Source: Myxococcales bacterium UBA1238 (GTDB lineage: Bacteria > Myxococcota_A > Bradymonadia > UBA7976 > UBA1532). From it: DNA of 33,826 nt. The notes under the pieces were generated by a model that ran no database searches, had not been told where the DNA came from, and worked only from the letters and a program-made list of their open reading frames with translations. A program made the translations under genes and the position numbers. Of this stretch, positions 7,976-15,656 are shown one piece after another. The DNA lies in assembly GCA_002309015.1 (NCBI GenBank), contig DBWM01000037.1, positions 132,404 to 166,229 of the forward strand. The letters are read 5' to 3'. The first letter of the stretch is position 1, and every line of letters starts with the position of its first letter.

Positions 7976-8937
7976 AAGCTTCAAAAAAACGCATCTTATT
8001 CGGGGTCTGCAGCCTCATTTGCGCTTCCGCTTTTGCTGCAGGTCCCGGTGAAGCACCGGTTTCAAACGATGGGATCGATGCAATCCCCGGGGGACAAGCG
8101 CCGTCACGGGATCAGAATGGCACCTCACCCCAGGGGACAGCATCGATTCCGGCTGTAGCAGGAGCCCCTGCCCAGGGGACCGATGGCGCTTCCAACGCCA
8201 ACAGCGGCACAGCCCTTGGGGATGAAGACTCACCCGAGCCTCAAAACGAGGCCAAACCGCAGGGTGAAGGTTCATCGAAGCCTGAAAAAACGCCTTCTCC
8301 AGCAGGGAGCGCATCGAATACGGCGCCTGCATTCGAGGAATCCCCGAGTGATCCCTGCCATTACACAAGTTATGCGTGGGATACCCGGATACAGAAGGCC
8401 ACAGGCAGAGTTGCATACGCCAAGACCAAGGGGGAACTGACCCCCGAAGAACGCGATCCTCACGATCCCCGCTGCACGGTCTGCTCCGAAGATCAGGTGG
8501 AAATCGCCCTCCCCCACCTGCCTAAGATTCGCATCTGCAAATATTACGCCGATCAGGTCCGGGAGGCGCTGATGAAGATCGATGCGGATCCGAGCTTTAC
8601 CATCCATCAGCTGGAGGGTTACCGGCCGGGAAAGACCCGGGGCCCCATTGTGGACGGCAAGCGCTCGCAGTTTTCGAACCATTCATACGGGACAGCCATC
8701 GACATCAACGCCGGGCAAAACGCCATGTACAACAAGTGCAAGGGCCCCCGCAAAGATGAAACGGATTTAGACGGCTGTAAAAAGAGCATCGGCGGTCCGT
8801 GGCGCCCCAAAGCCAACCCCAAAGAGAGCATCGCGCGCGGTGGCGTGGTCTATACCGCCTTCTCATTCTGGAAATGGGGTGGTGATCTGCCCGGCCAACT
8901 CAAGGACTTCATGCATTTTTCCATTACAGGTGAGTAA
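7972..8937 (+). CDS. Secreted M15-family-like peptidoglycan carboxypeptidase/endopeptidase
   Basis: This is probably a zinc peptidase that cuts peptide stems of peptidoglycan in the periplasm. The 321 residues begin with a signal peptide (KRILFGVCSLICASAFA). A low-complexity linker rich in Gly, Ala, Pro, Ser and Glu follows (about 24-127), then the catalytic region. The M15-type metal site is visible as SNHSYGTAIDIN, giving His237 and Asp244. It is completed near the C-terminus by DFMHFSI, giving Asp312 and the third ligand His315. GYRPGKTRG (217-225) matches the GyR segment before the metal site. Several cysteines (129, 168, 171, 189, 256, 269) suggest disulfides. Translation is coupled to the upstream gene (ATGA overlap). 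Substrate preference (D-Ala-D-Ala or L-Ala-D-Glu) cannot be told. Confidence 0.82.
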   Translation: MKASKKRILFGVCSLICASAFAAGPGEAPVSNDGIDAIPGGQAPSRDQNGTSPQGTASIPAVAGAPAQGTDGASNANSGTALGDEDSPEPQNEAKPQGEGSSKPEKTPSPAGSASNTAPAFEESPSDPCHYTSYAWDTRIQKATGRVAYAKTKGELTPEERDPHDPRCTVCSEDQVEIALPHLPKIRICKYYADQVREALMKIDADPSFTIHQLEGYRPGKTRGPIVDGKRSQFSNHSYGTAIDINAGQNAMYNKCKGPRKDETDLDGCKKSIGGPWRPKANPKESIARGGVVYTAFSFWKWGGDLPGQLKDFMHFSITGE

Positions 8938-8940
8938 GTC

Positions 8941-10194
8941 ATGGTGAGATATATCCTCCTGACGGCCTGTTTGGCCCTCTGTACCGCCTGGTCATCGTCT
9001 ACTTTGGCCAAAAACTACATCGTCACCCAGGGGGATTCACTCGCAAGAATTGCCAAGAAGCATCATTGCACCATAGACAACATCAAAAGCGCCAATCCCA
9101 CCATCACAGAACAGCTGAGGGTGGGCCAAAAAATTAAGCTCCCCGCCAAATGTTCGGGGGGTAAAGCCTCCAAACAAACCGGATCAGGCAAAGTTACCCC
9201 CGACAAAAAAGCCGCCGTAAAAGCAAAAAAGCCCCGTACCGTACCTAAAGGGACGATCAACACCAGTTATCTCGCCGATCTCCTGGGTGCATACGGCTAT
9301 CAACCCAAGAAACGCTTTAAGGCCCTGGTGGTCGACATCACTTTAGATCGGAGTCAGAAGAAGATCCTCCGGGAGAACTGGTACGACTATCATGGAACGG
9401 GCCGCATCAAGGATGACTGGAACCCAGGCTCGACGATCAAGATTTTCTCCGCCGTGGGTGCTGCCATTTACTTAAAGTCAAAGGGGTTTGATGCCCGGGC
9501 AACCGCCAGTTTTCACGATCCGAACGGCATCACCCACCGGTATAAGGTGAGCGACCTGCTGACGGACGCCCTGCAAAAGAGTGACAACCTCTCGCACAAC
9601 CGTTTGGTACAGCTTCAGGGCCACGACTTTTTGAATGGAAAAATTTTAAAACCCCTTTCATACGCCGGTATTCATAAGGCTTACGACCAGCCGCAATGGC
9701 TCGAAGTGACGGGGGGCACCGAATGGCTCAAGCGATCGCCCCAGATCGACCTGGAACTGGGTCCCAAAAAGCGCACGATCCAGGCCAGATCCAGCACGGG
9801 ATCGTACAAATGCGCCGGATCATCGGCCTGCGCCACCCTTGAAGACCTCGCCAAAGTGATGCGACGCATCATGCTCCACGAGCAGTTACCCGTTTCGCAA
9901 CGCTACAATGTGGGATCATACGAGTTGAGAACCATCCGCAAAGCTTTGCAAGCGCACCGCAGACGGGGGATGGAAGCCGTTAACGCCATTGAAGACGCCT
10001 TTAAACCGGGGGAGGTCACTCTGTTTCACAAGCCGGGCTATGCCGGTGACTGGATGACCGATGTCATTTACATTTATAAAAAGAACTCCCCCAAGCGGTG
10101 GATCGTCGTTTTAGGCAATGTTCCCGGCCGTAACGCCATTACAAGAGGCGCAGAAGTGATTGGAAAAATCCTTGCATCGGGGGATCTGGAATGA
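8941..10194 (+). CDS. LysM domain plus serine beta-lactamase/transpeptidase-like hydrolase, secreted
   Basis: The 417-residue exported protein has a signal peptide, then one LysM module (about 25-69: NYIVTQGDSLARIAKKHHC through LRVGQKIKLP) that should bind peptidoglycan. A basic Lys-rich linker (about 72-104) follows. The second domain resembles the class A beta-lactamase / penicillin-interacting fold. It has the serine tetrad S164-T-I-K167, the SDN triad (214-216), and HKPG (363-366) in place of the KTG triad. The three motifs are spaced about 50 and 150 residues apart as in that superfamily. A role in cell-wall hydrolysis or beta-lactam interaction is inferred; HKPG instead of KTG argues against an ordinary lactamase. 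It starts three bases after the M15 gene and overlaps the next gene by ATGA. Confidence 0.82.
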   Translation: MVRYILLTACLALCTAWSSSTLAKNYIVTQGDSLARIAKKHHCTIDNIKSANPTITEQLRVGQKIKLPAKCSGGKASKQTGSGKVTPDKKAAVKAKKPRTVPKGTINTSYLADLLGAYGYQPKKRFKALVVDITLDRSQKKILRENWYDYHGTGRIKDDWNPGSTIKIFSAVGAAIYLKSKGFDARATASFHDPNGITHRYKVSDLLTDALQKSDNLSHNRLVQLQGHDFLNGKILKPLSYAGIHKAYDQPQWLEVTGGTEWLKRSPQIDLELGPKKRTIQARSSTGSYKCAGSSACATLEDLAKVMRRIMLHEQLPVSQRYNVGSYELRTIRKALQAHRRRGMEAVNAIEDAFKPGEVTLFHKPGYAGDWMTDVIYIYKKNSPKRWIVVLGNVPGRNAITRGAEVIGKILASGDLE

Positions 10195-11087
10195 ATTTAC
10201 TGCTGAATCTCGTCTTACTCCTGGGGCCTGCCCTTCAACCCACAGCTGAAAACGGTGCTGTCCCCCCGGTACAACCCTCAAAAATTCAGGGTGCGCCCGA
10301 TCCCATCCCGTGTGAGACCGCGCCACAAGGCATGGCCTGCATTCCTGGCGGGGAGTTCTTACGCGGAACAAACGAGGGACAGGAGGCTGCACGCCCACAG
10401 TCCACCGTTTACGTTCAGACCTTCTATATGGATATCGACGAGGTGACCTACGCCGCATACCGCGCTTGCGTCGCCAAAGGGCGGTGTCCCGACGTTAAAC
10501 CTTTGTATCGCGACTTCGACCGCCCGAACCAACCCATGAACGGCGAGTCCTGGTACGACGCTGTCGCCTATTGCGAAGCCCAGGGCAAACATTTACCGAC
10601 CGAAGCCCAGTGGGAGAAGGCCGCCCGCGGCACCGACGGACGCATCTATCCCTGGGGGAACGAACCCGCCACATGCGAGCGCGCGGTGATCATGGACGAG
10701 AGGGGCCGCTCCTGCGGCGTGAAAAAGCGCGGTCAACACCCCGAAAAAGGCCGCGTCTTCGAAGTGGGATCCAAACCTGCCGCCGTATATGGCCTCCGCG
10801 ACATGGCGGGCAACAGCTACGAATGGGTAGCAGACTGGTATTCCGAATCCTACGCAGCCTGTGGTGCGGCGTGTGAAGGCATCGATCCCAAAGGCCCCTG
10901 CAATGGTGCCCCCAGGTGCAAAGGCCATTCACAAAAATCTGTGCGCGGAGGCTCCTGGTACTGGGGTCCCGAACAAGCGCAAACCTTCTGGCGCCGGGCG
11001 TACAAACCCTCCAACAAACCTGCCCACCATTTCGGATTCCGGTGCGCCGCAAGCGTCGAAGAAGCGAGGAAGCTGGTCACCCCGTGA
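10191..11087 (+). CDS. Formylglycine-generating-enzyme-like (SUMF1/FGE-sulfatase domain) secreted protein without the catalytic Cys pair
   Basis: This is the last gene of the operon, 298 residues, with an N-terminal hydrophobic export signal (LLLNLVLLLGPAL). The FGE-sulfatase (C-type-lectin-like) fold is clear: MACIPGGEFLRGT, YMDIDEVTYAAYRACV, PMNGESWYDAVAYCEAQGKHLPTEAQWEKAARG, YPWGNE, YGLRDMAGNSYEWVADWY, VRGGSWYW, and the C-terminal FGFRCA. In true FGE the stretch after RGGS carries two active-site cysteines (xCHxSYC). Here it reads WYWGPEQAQTFWRR with neither Cys, so sulfatase activation is unlikely. Members of this fold without the pair serve other roles, including binding or iron-dependent chemistry. 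No sulfatase gene is present. The partner may be the preceding cell-wall proteins, by inference from the overlap. Confidence 0.87.
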   Translation: MNLLLNLVLLLGPALQPTAENGAVPPVQPSKIQGAPDPIPCETAPQGMACIPGGEFLRGTNEGQEAARPQSTVYVQTFYMDIDEVTYAAYRACVAKGRCPDVKPLYRDFDRPNQPMNGESWYDAVAYCEAQGKHLPTEAQWEKAARGTDGRIYPWGNEPATCERAVIMDERGRSCGVKKRGQHPEKGRVFEVGSKPAAVYGLRDMAGNSYEWVADWYSESYAACGAACEGIDPKGPCNGAPRCKGHSQKSVRGGSWYWGPEQAQTFWRRAYKPSNKPAHHFGFRCAASVEEARKLVTP

Positions 11088-11141
11088 TAAAGGTCTCAGC
11101 TTCCCTCTAAAGACTCCCTCCCCTGCGGTAGAAGCCCGTTT

Positions 11142-11615
11142 TCACGGTGCGGAATCGCGTCTCATCCAGGCATAGCTGGAGATTGCAGTAGCGGATCCCA
11201 ATACGATCATGAGGGTATAGGCGATTTCAGGTTGCCCTAACCCTGTGCAGTCGCCGGTCTGATCGCGGGTGATGCAGGTGGGGGTGGTGATCCAGCCGAT
11301 GGTGCCCGTGAGCAACGCTGTAAGCCCTACGACACAGAGGATGGTCGCGCCTGTCTGAGGCGTCGAAGGCGGATCCACCGTGAGGTTCAGCGCCTCTTCA
11401 TCGGTGATCGGCTCGATCTGAAGGAGGGGGATTTGCGGATCGAAGGGCAGGATCGCAGCATGCCCCGGAGTGGAGCTCTCGTTTGCCGGCTTCAAATCGC
11501 TCTGTACCGCAGGGTGATCATCGTTTAAAACGACTTCTTCGTCGATCACCCCCGGGCATCCGGCGGAAGGCAGTCCTAAAAACAACAGGTAACCGAAGGT
11601 CAGCATCGATTTCAA
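11142..11615 (-). CDS. Small putative lipoprotein with two hydrophobic segments, unknown function
   Basis: The 157-residue product starts with a lipoprotein signal and the lipobox PSAGC (Cys20). A mature acidic, Pro-rich region follows (about 21-87). There are two hydrophobic stretches, TGATILCVVGLTALLTGTIGW (about 88-108) and IAYTLMIVLGSATAISSYAWM, separated by a loop with two cysteines (TCITRDQTGDC). I do not recognise the family. It lies downstream of the 11733-13472 gene on the same strand, 117 bases away, and converges on the FGE-like gene. The tail end MRRDSAP is charged. Confidence 0.65.
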   Translation of the reverse strand: MKSMLTFGYLLFLGLPSAGCPGVIDEEVVLNDDHPAVQSDLKPANESSTPGHAAILPFDPQIPLLQIEPITDEEALNLTVDPPSTPQTGATILCVVGLTALLTGTIGWITTPTCITRDQTGDCTGLGQPEIAYTLMIVLGSATAISSYAWMRRDSAP

Positions 11616-11715
11616 GACCTCAGCGCGATGTGAGACCGCAGTGCGATCATCGATCCAGAGCTTTCAACGAGAGGGATCCCCCGGGGATTTATGCCGGAAG
11701 CACCCCATCTCTCGC

Positions 11716-11733
11716 ATCTCACCGGAGTGAGAT
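11716..11733 (-). terminator. Hairpin at the stop codon of the 11733-13472 gene
   Basis: ATCTCAC (11716-11722), loop of four, GTGAGAT (11727-11733) form a perfect 7-bp stem that begins at the minus-strand stop codon. No T-run follows on the minus strand, so it is not a classical intrinsic terminator. It may protect the mRNA end or act with Rho. Confidence 0.3.
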
Positions 11734-13472
11734 CACAGCCGCTCCACGTATCCCAATGGATCCACCTCGAGATCGATCGCCCTGACATGATTGCAGGGCC
11801 AGGTTCGCCCCTGGAAGTTGGCGGTGGCCGCCTCGAGCGAGGCCCTTTGTGCCTGCAGGAGATCCTCGTTTTCGAGCTTTTTGGCGCTCAGAACCAGGGT
11901 GTCGGCGTAGAAGGCGTAGCTCCATTTGGGTAAATCCCCGCAACCGCATTCATCCCAAAGTTTTCTCATGAGGCCGGGCTCCAGGAGGATCGAGCCGATG
12001 TCGGATCCCACGAAGAGATGTCCCCCCGAAGAGAGCTTCGAATCCATCACCAATGGAATCTGTGCCTGGGGTAAGGATTCGCGGTAAGCCGCTTCCAGAT
12101 CCTGAATCCCGCAGGCAGGAGAAGGCGTCAGCGGGATCGTATGGGCAGGACATTCGAGGACGTAATAGACGATGAAGTCTTCCATCGGGGTATAAACGAG
12201 GGTACGGGGGTCGATCCCCAAAAGCGCGCGCGGGCGTACCCGCTTTGAAACCCGCGCATCCTGTCCGCAGCAGGGGCATTCCCGCAGGTTCATCTCCGAT
12301 ACCCGCAGCTGCATCGTCTCAGGGTCGAAGCCTAAAAGGCGAAGCAGGCGTTTTTCGCCCTCCTGCCCCCGGAATGAAGTGCGTCCACCGAGCGCGAGCA
12401 GGTTCCATTGCCCCAGTTTTTGCTTCTTTTGCGTGATCGTCAAGATCGATCCCCCCGTAAGATCGACCTTGTAAGGCGATCCTTTGAGCCTCCACCGGAG
12501 GGTCTTCATCATGTCCGCTGCGTCTTCGACCAGATCCACCAGGGGACAAACGAAATCGCGCACGCCCTGCGCAAAGCTTCTCCCCGTGTGAAGGGTCCTT
12601 AAATAATGCTCATCGAAGTCGAAATCGGCGTACACATCGCCCAGTGAAAACCGCAGCGACTTGCCCTCCCCCGTTTCGCGCACCGTTTTCTTTAAGCCCC
12701 GGGTCTCCATCAGGTCGTCGATATGCGCTTCAAAAGCTGCGGAGCTCGCCAACACGAAGAGTTCGATCTCGCCCTTCCTTGCCGCCCCGGCGTCATCCCC
12801 CAGCCAGTCCCAGATGCGCTCGGCTTCAAAGGGCAGCATCCCGGCGTCAGATCCGCTCAAAAACTCCAGAGTATCGTATGCCTGGGGGTCGTAGGCGCTG
12901 AACGCTTCGCCCATATCGGGCTCCTCACGGCTTGCAGGATCCCCAGCCTCAGGCTCCCCTTTGCGTATCCCGCAGAGATAACCCGCCTCCACTTCGGTGA
13001 CCTTGAGTCGTTCCTCGTGGTGCCAGGCTTCACACAAAGCGCGCCAGCCGGCTTTCACGTCGAGATAGGTGCCCATCTGATCGTGAAACATCTCATCACC
13101 CTCGGGGATTTTGAGCTCCACCGTTTTGCCACGACCATCCATCCGCCAGGCGCGCACCGCTTTCTCGCCTTCAAACTCGACAGACCAGTCGAACCCCATC
13201 TCGGGTAAATAATGCGCGTAGAGTCCTCCCTTCGGGTGAAGCTCGCTCTTAAATGCCAAACGCCCCCTCCACCACTGGGTGATCTCTGCCATCAAGGCTT
13301 TTAAACCGCCCGCTCCCGCCGGTGGAAAGGCATCCGTCAATACGAGATCCTCATCTGTCCCCTCGGTTTGATACCAGCAACAACCTTGATCGAGGGTTTC
13401 CAAATCATGAGCCTCGATCCATTCGCGGCGGGCCCGCCAAAACTGTTGACGAAAATTCTCGATATTCTGCAT
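11733..13472 (-). CDS. Protein of unknown function with a CPCC zinc-binding-like motif
   Basis: I do not recognise this 579-residue protein. The frame is open to 13913 but that extension lies antisense to the DUF4388 gene. The ATG at 13470-13472 (MQNIENFRQQFWRAR) is the first start outside it, so I chose it, although no strong ribosome site precedes it. There is no signal peptide or membrane segment; the product should be cytoplasmic. It is acidic with many Trp and aromatic residues. A CPCCG motif (Cys399, 401, 402) plus ECPAH (Cys441) could form a zinc site. The N-terminal third (HPKGGLYAHYLPEMGFDWSV; VKAGWRALCEAWHHEE) and the C-terminal LFVGSDIGSILLEPG have no known match that I can name. 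It is divergent from the DUF4388 gene, with a 78-base shared spacer. Confidence 0.72.
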   Translation of the reverse strand: MQNIENFRQQFWRARREWIEAHDLETLDQGCCWYQTEGTDEDLVLTDAFPPAGAGGLKALMAEITQWWRGRLAFKSELHPKGGLYAHYLPEMGFDWSVEFEGEKAVRAWRMDGRGKTVELKIPEGDEMFHDQMGTYLDVKAGWRALCEAWHHEERLKVTEVEAGYLCGIRKGEPEAGDPASREEPDMGEAFSAYDPQAYDTLEFLSGSDAGMLPFEAERIWDWLGDDAGAARKGEIELFVLASSAAFEAHIDDLMETRGLKKTVRETGEGKSLRFSLGDVYADFDFDEHYLRTLHTGRSFAQGVRDFVCPLVDLVEDAADMMKTLRWRLKGSPYKVDLTGGSILTITQKKQKLGQWNLLALGGRTSFRGQEGEKRLLRLLGFDPETMQLRVSEMNLRECPCCGQDARVSKRVRPRALLGIDPRTLVYTPMEDFIVYYVLECPAHTIPLTPSPACGIQDLEAAYRESLPQAQIPLVMDSKLSSGGHLFVGSDIGSILLEPGLMRKLWDECGCGDLPKWSYAFYADTLVLSAKKLENEDLLQAQRASLEAATANFQGRTWPCNHVRAIDLEVDPLGYVERL

Positions 13473-13489
13473 TTTTGTTGTGCTCAAAA

Positions 13490-13519
13490 TTGGCCTCCAG
13501 ACAAAAGCCTCGCGATAAT
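13490..13519 (+). promoter_or_regulatory. Candidate promoter for the DUF4388 gene, overlapping a divergent -10
   Basis: TTGGCC (13490-13495) and GATAAT (13514-13519), 18 bases apart, give a fair sigma70-type match. The start would lie about 25 bases before the ATG at 13551. The same bases read on the minus strand give TATTAT, a possible -10 for the divergent 13472 gene, so the two promoters may overlap and compete. Confidence 0.4.
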
Positions 13520-13550
13520 AGCGAAAGATGAACCCGAGAGGGAGTAGCGG

Positions 13551-14291
13551 ATGAACTCGACGAAGGGCGAACTGACCGCCCAGCCCGTGTACATGTGGGG
13601 CGATCTTGCGGACGTGCATTTGGTGACCGATCTGATCGGCTTTCTGCAGCAAAGCGGTCGCACGGCGGCCCTGACCGTGACGCGGGGCCAGACAAGAAAG
13701 ACCCTCTTCTTTCACGAAAACAAGGTGCATGCCGCATCGAGCAATGTTCCGGAAGATCGCCTGGGTAACCTTTTGTTGCGCAGCGGACAAATCGACCGCC
13801 CAACCCTCGATGCTGCGCTGGCCGAAACCTCCCTGGGCCACAAGCTCGGCAACGTCCTCATCGAAAAAGGCGTCATCACCCCGAAGGATTTGTGGAACCT
13901 GATCCGGCTTCAAATCGAAGAGATCTGCTACTCGATGGTTTTATTTGATCAGGGCGAATTCATCGTCGGGGGATACGACATCGATGAAATCCCCACGCAC
14001 GCCAACATTCCGGCCGACCAGCTGCTTCTGGACGTACTGCGCCGTCAGGACGAGATGCGCGATGCGACCAACAAGCTGCCCCCCCGCAATGCGCTGCTGA
14101 CCCGACTTCAAAATACCCCGCAGAATCTCAATGCAGCCGAGCGCATGATTTACGAAATGCTCGAAACGGACCGATCCATCGAGGAAATCTGCGACAACAG
14201 CGAGCTCAGCCCCACACATTTGACGATGGCCCTTTACCATCTGATGAAGAGCGGCGTCATCGGCCGCGCAGCGGAAAGCGATCCAGCGTAG
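13551..14291 (+). CDS. DUF4388 (PATAN) protein with a MshEN-like middle region and a helical C-terminus
   Basis: The 246-residue cytoplasmic protein has an AGGGAG ribosome site before the ATG. Residues about 20-70 match DUF4388: LVTDLIGFLQQSGRTAALTVTR, then KTLFFHENKVHAASSN. DUF4388 is common in myxobacterial-type signalling proteins and is thought to mediate protein contacts. Residues about 70-110 carry two short repeats, DRLGNLLLRSGQIDRPTLDAAL and HKLGNVLIEKGVITPKDL. They resemble the LGxxLxxxGxIxxxxL motif of the GspE/MshE N-terminal domain that binds c-di-GMP in some proteins. The C-terminal ~60 residues (ERMIYEMLETDRSIEEICDNSELSPTHLTMALYHLMKSGVI) look like a winged helix. There is no kinase or receiver domain. 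A regulatory adaptor role is inferred. Confidence 0.85.
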   Translation: MNSTKGELTAQPVYMWGDLADVHLVTDLIGFLQQSGRTAALTVTRGQTRKTLFFHENKVHAASSNVPEDRLGNLLLRSGQIDRPTLDAALAETSLGHKLGNVLIEKGVITPKDLWNLIRLQIEEICYSMVLFDQGEFIVGGYDIDEIPTHANIPADQLLLDVLRRQDEMRDATNKLPPRNALLTRLQNTPQNLNAAERMIYEMLETDRSIEEICDNSELSPTHLTMALYHLMKSGVIGRAAESDPA

Positions 14292-14623
14292 TCTCAACGC
14301 CGTTTTTGGAGTAGAATGACCTTCTTTTCGAGAAGGTTTACCTTGAGCCCTTCGTTCGCTACACCCCATCATCGTTCAGCAGAAAGCCATCATGCACTGA
14401 GCATTCACCTATTGAGTGCGCGGCTTCTTTTCGATCATTTCAAAGCAGGATCCTTTCATGCATTGAGAAGCATCCATTCGTACTTGCTCAAGGAAGCCCT
14501 CTTTCACTGCAAAGCAAAGCATGATGCGCGAGCTCCTTATGGAGCAGGCAAAGCCATCAGTCATTTCTTCACAGCCCATGATCCCTTTATGGATCGCCAG
14601 GATCGATCCCTGTCTCGCAAGCC
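14292..14623. other. Gene-poor spacer of 332 bases with several short hairpins
   Basis: No convincing gene is seen. Just after the DUF4388 stop, ACCTTCT (14319-14325) and AGAAGGT (14331-14337) form a 7-bp stem with a five-base loop. Further hairpins are GCTCC/GGAGC (14532-14545), GATCC/GGATC (14580-14595) and the palindrome GGATCGATCC (14600-14609). A 103-residue frame (14316-14627) ends in an ATGA overlap with the next gene. It is His/Ser/Phe/Arg rich and matches nothing I know, so I did not call it. Confidence 0.5.
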
Positions 14624-15586
14624 ATGAAGCTTTCCCGCAGCATCAAAGCCCTTTTGGGTGTCGTCATTTCGTTTTTGCTGGTGTGCATCATTTTATCGCG
14701 GCTCGACTTTTCAAAGGCCGCCGACCGCTTGCAGAACATCGACGCGCGATGGTGCGTTGCAGCCCTGGGGGCATCGTTTGCGGTCCTTTGCATGCGTGCC
14801 ATGCGCTTTTGGTGTTTAACGGTTCATGCCACGCTCATCCAGAACATGCGGGCGGTGGCCCTTCAGAACTTCATCAACCGCATCCTGCCGCTTCGCCTGG
14901 GAGAATTGAGTCTACCCTATTTCTTGCACCGACAGGCTGCCGAGATACCCGGTGAGGCCCTGAGCCATCTTGTGCTTGTACGCCTGGTCGAGATGTGGGT
15001 GGTCTGCGTGGCCGTTTTGATCGGGGCATTTTCATATTTTGGATCTGATCGCTTAAATCCCGGGTGGTTGCTGGCGATCCTTCTGGTGATGTCGCTCTGC
15101 CTTTGTTTTTATCGGCCGCTCTTATGTACAGGGAGTCGCCTGGGCCTTTGGATCCTGCAAAAACTGGGATGCAAACCTCAGAACAAGCTGATCGGTTTTT
15201 TACAGCAGATGGAGCGCACGGCCACTGAAGGGCGATTCACTTTAAAGCAGAAGATGATCATCTTATGGGGCAGCGTCGGTGTGGTCGGGCTTCAGGCATT
15301 AAACTTTTGGGCCATCATGAAGGCTTGCGGAGTGTCTCCGGGCTTTGCGCAGGCGCTCATCGGTACCACGGTGGCTCACGTGGCGGGCGGGCTTCCGGTG
15401 TTGAGCGTAGGAACCATCGGGCCGCACGAAACGAGCTGGGTTCTCGCGTTCATGTGGGTGGGGCTCGACAAGGACGATGCGATCCTCACGGGACTGGCCA
15501 CGCAGGTCGTCACGCTCTTGTTCGCAGCGATCTACGCCACGATCGCATGGATTCAGATTCAGCATCAAAATAAAACAAAAGCGTAA
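14624..15586 (+). CDS. Flippase-like membrane protein, LPG_synthase_TM / UPF0104 family
   Basis: The 320-residue integral inner-membrane protein has about seven to eight hydrophobic segments, starting with ALLGVVISFLLVCIILSRLDF. The family signature is visible: ALQNFINRILPLRLGELSLPYFL, LSHLVLVRLVEMWVV, and near the C-terminus HVAGGLPVLSVGTIGPHETSWVLAF, the PxGxGxxE-like motif of the second half. The family is the flippase domain of MprF and of AglD-like proteins, linked to lipid or glycolipid transport across the membrane. There is no catalytic lysyltransferase domain. The ATG has no strong ribosome site. The lipid substrate is unknown. Confidence 0.88.
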   Translation: MKLSRSIKALLGVVISFLLVCIILSRLDFSKAADRLQNIDARWCVAALGASFAVLCMRAMRFWCLTVHATLIQNMRAVALQNFINRILPLRLGELSLPYFLHRQAAEIPGEALSHLVLVRLVEMWVVCVAVLIGAFSYFGSDRLNPGWLLAILLVMSLCLCFYRPLLCTGSRLGLWILQKLGCKPQNKLIGFLQQMERTATEGRFTLKQKMIILWGSVGVVGLQALNFWAIMKACGVSPGFAQALIGTTVAHVAGGLPVLSVGTIGPHETSWVLAFMWVGLDKDDAILTGLATQVVTLLFAAIYATIAWIQIQHQNKTKA

Positions 15587-15608
15587 TCGCCTTTTGCGCC
15601 GCTTTTTT
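15577..15608 (+). terminator. Possible weak terminator after the flippase-like gene
   Basis: AAAAGCG (15577-15583) and CGCCTTTT (15588-15595) can pair with one bulged base across the stop codon, and a run of six T follows at 15603-15608. The stem is short and the T-run is displaced, so this is only a candidate. Confidence 0.3.
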
Positions 15609-15656
15609 GATAAGCTCACCAGCAAAAATGAGGCTTAAGCCGGGAAAGGAGTAAAG

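Noticed and set aside
13473..13913. N-terminal extension of the 11733 gene
   Set aside because: It lies entirely antisense to the DUF4388 gene, apart from the promoter spacer; the ATG at 13472 is more plausible.
14316..14627. 103-residue frame with an ATGA overlap to the flippase-like gene
   Set aside because: Composition is His/Ser/Phe/Arg rich, it crosses hairpins, and there is no ribosome site or known family; the overlap could be chance.
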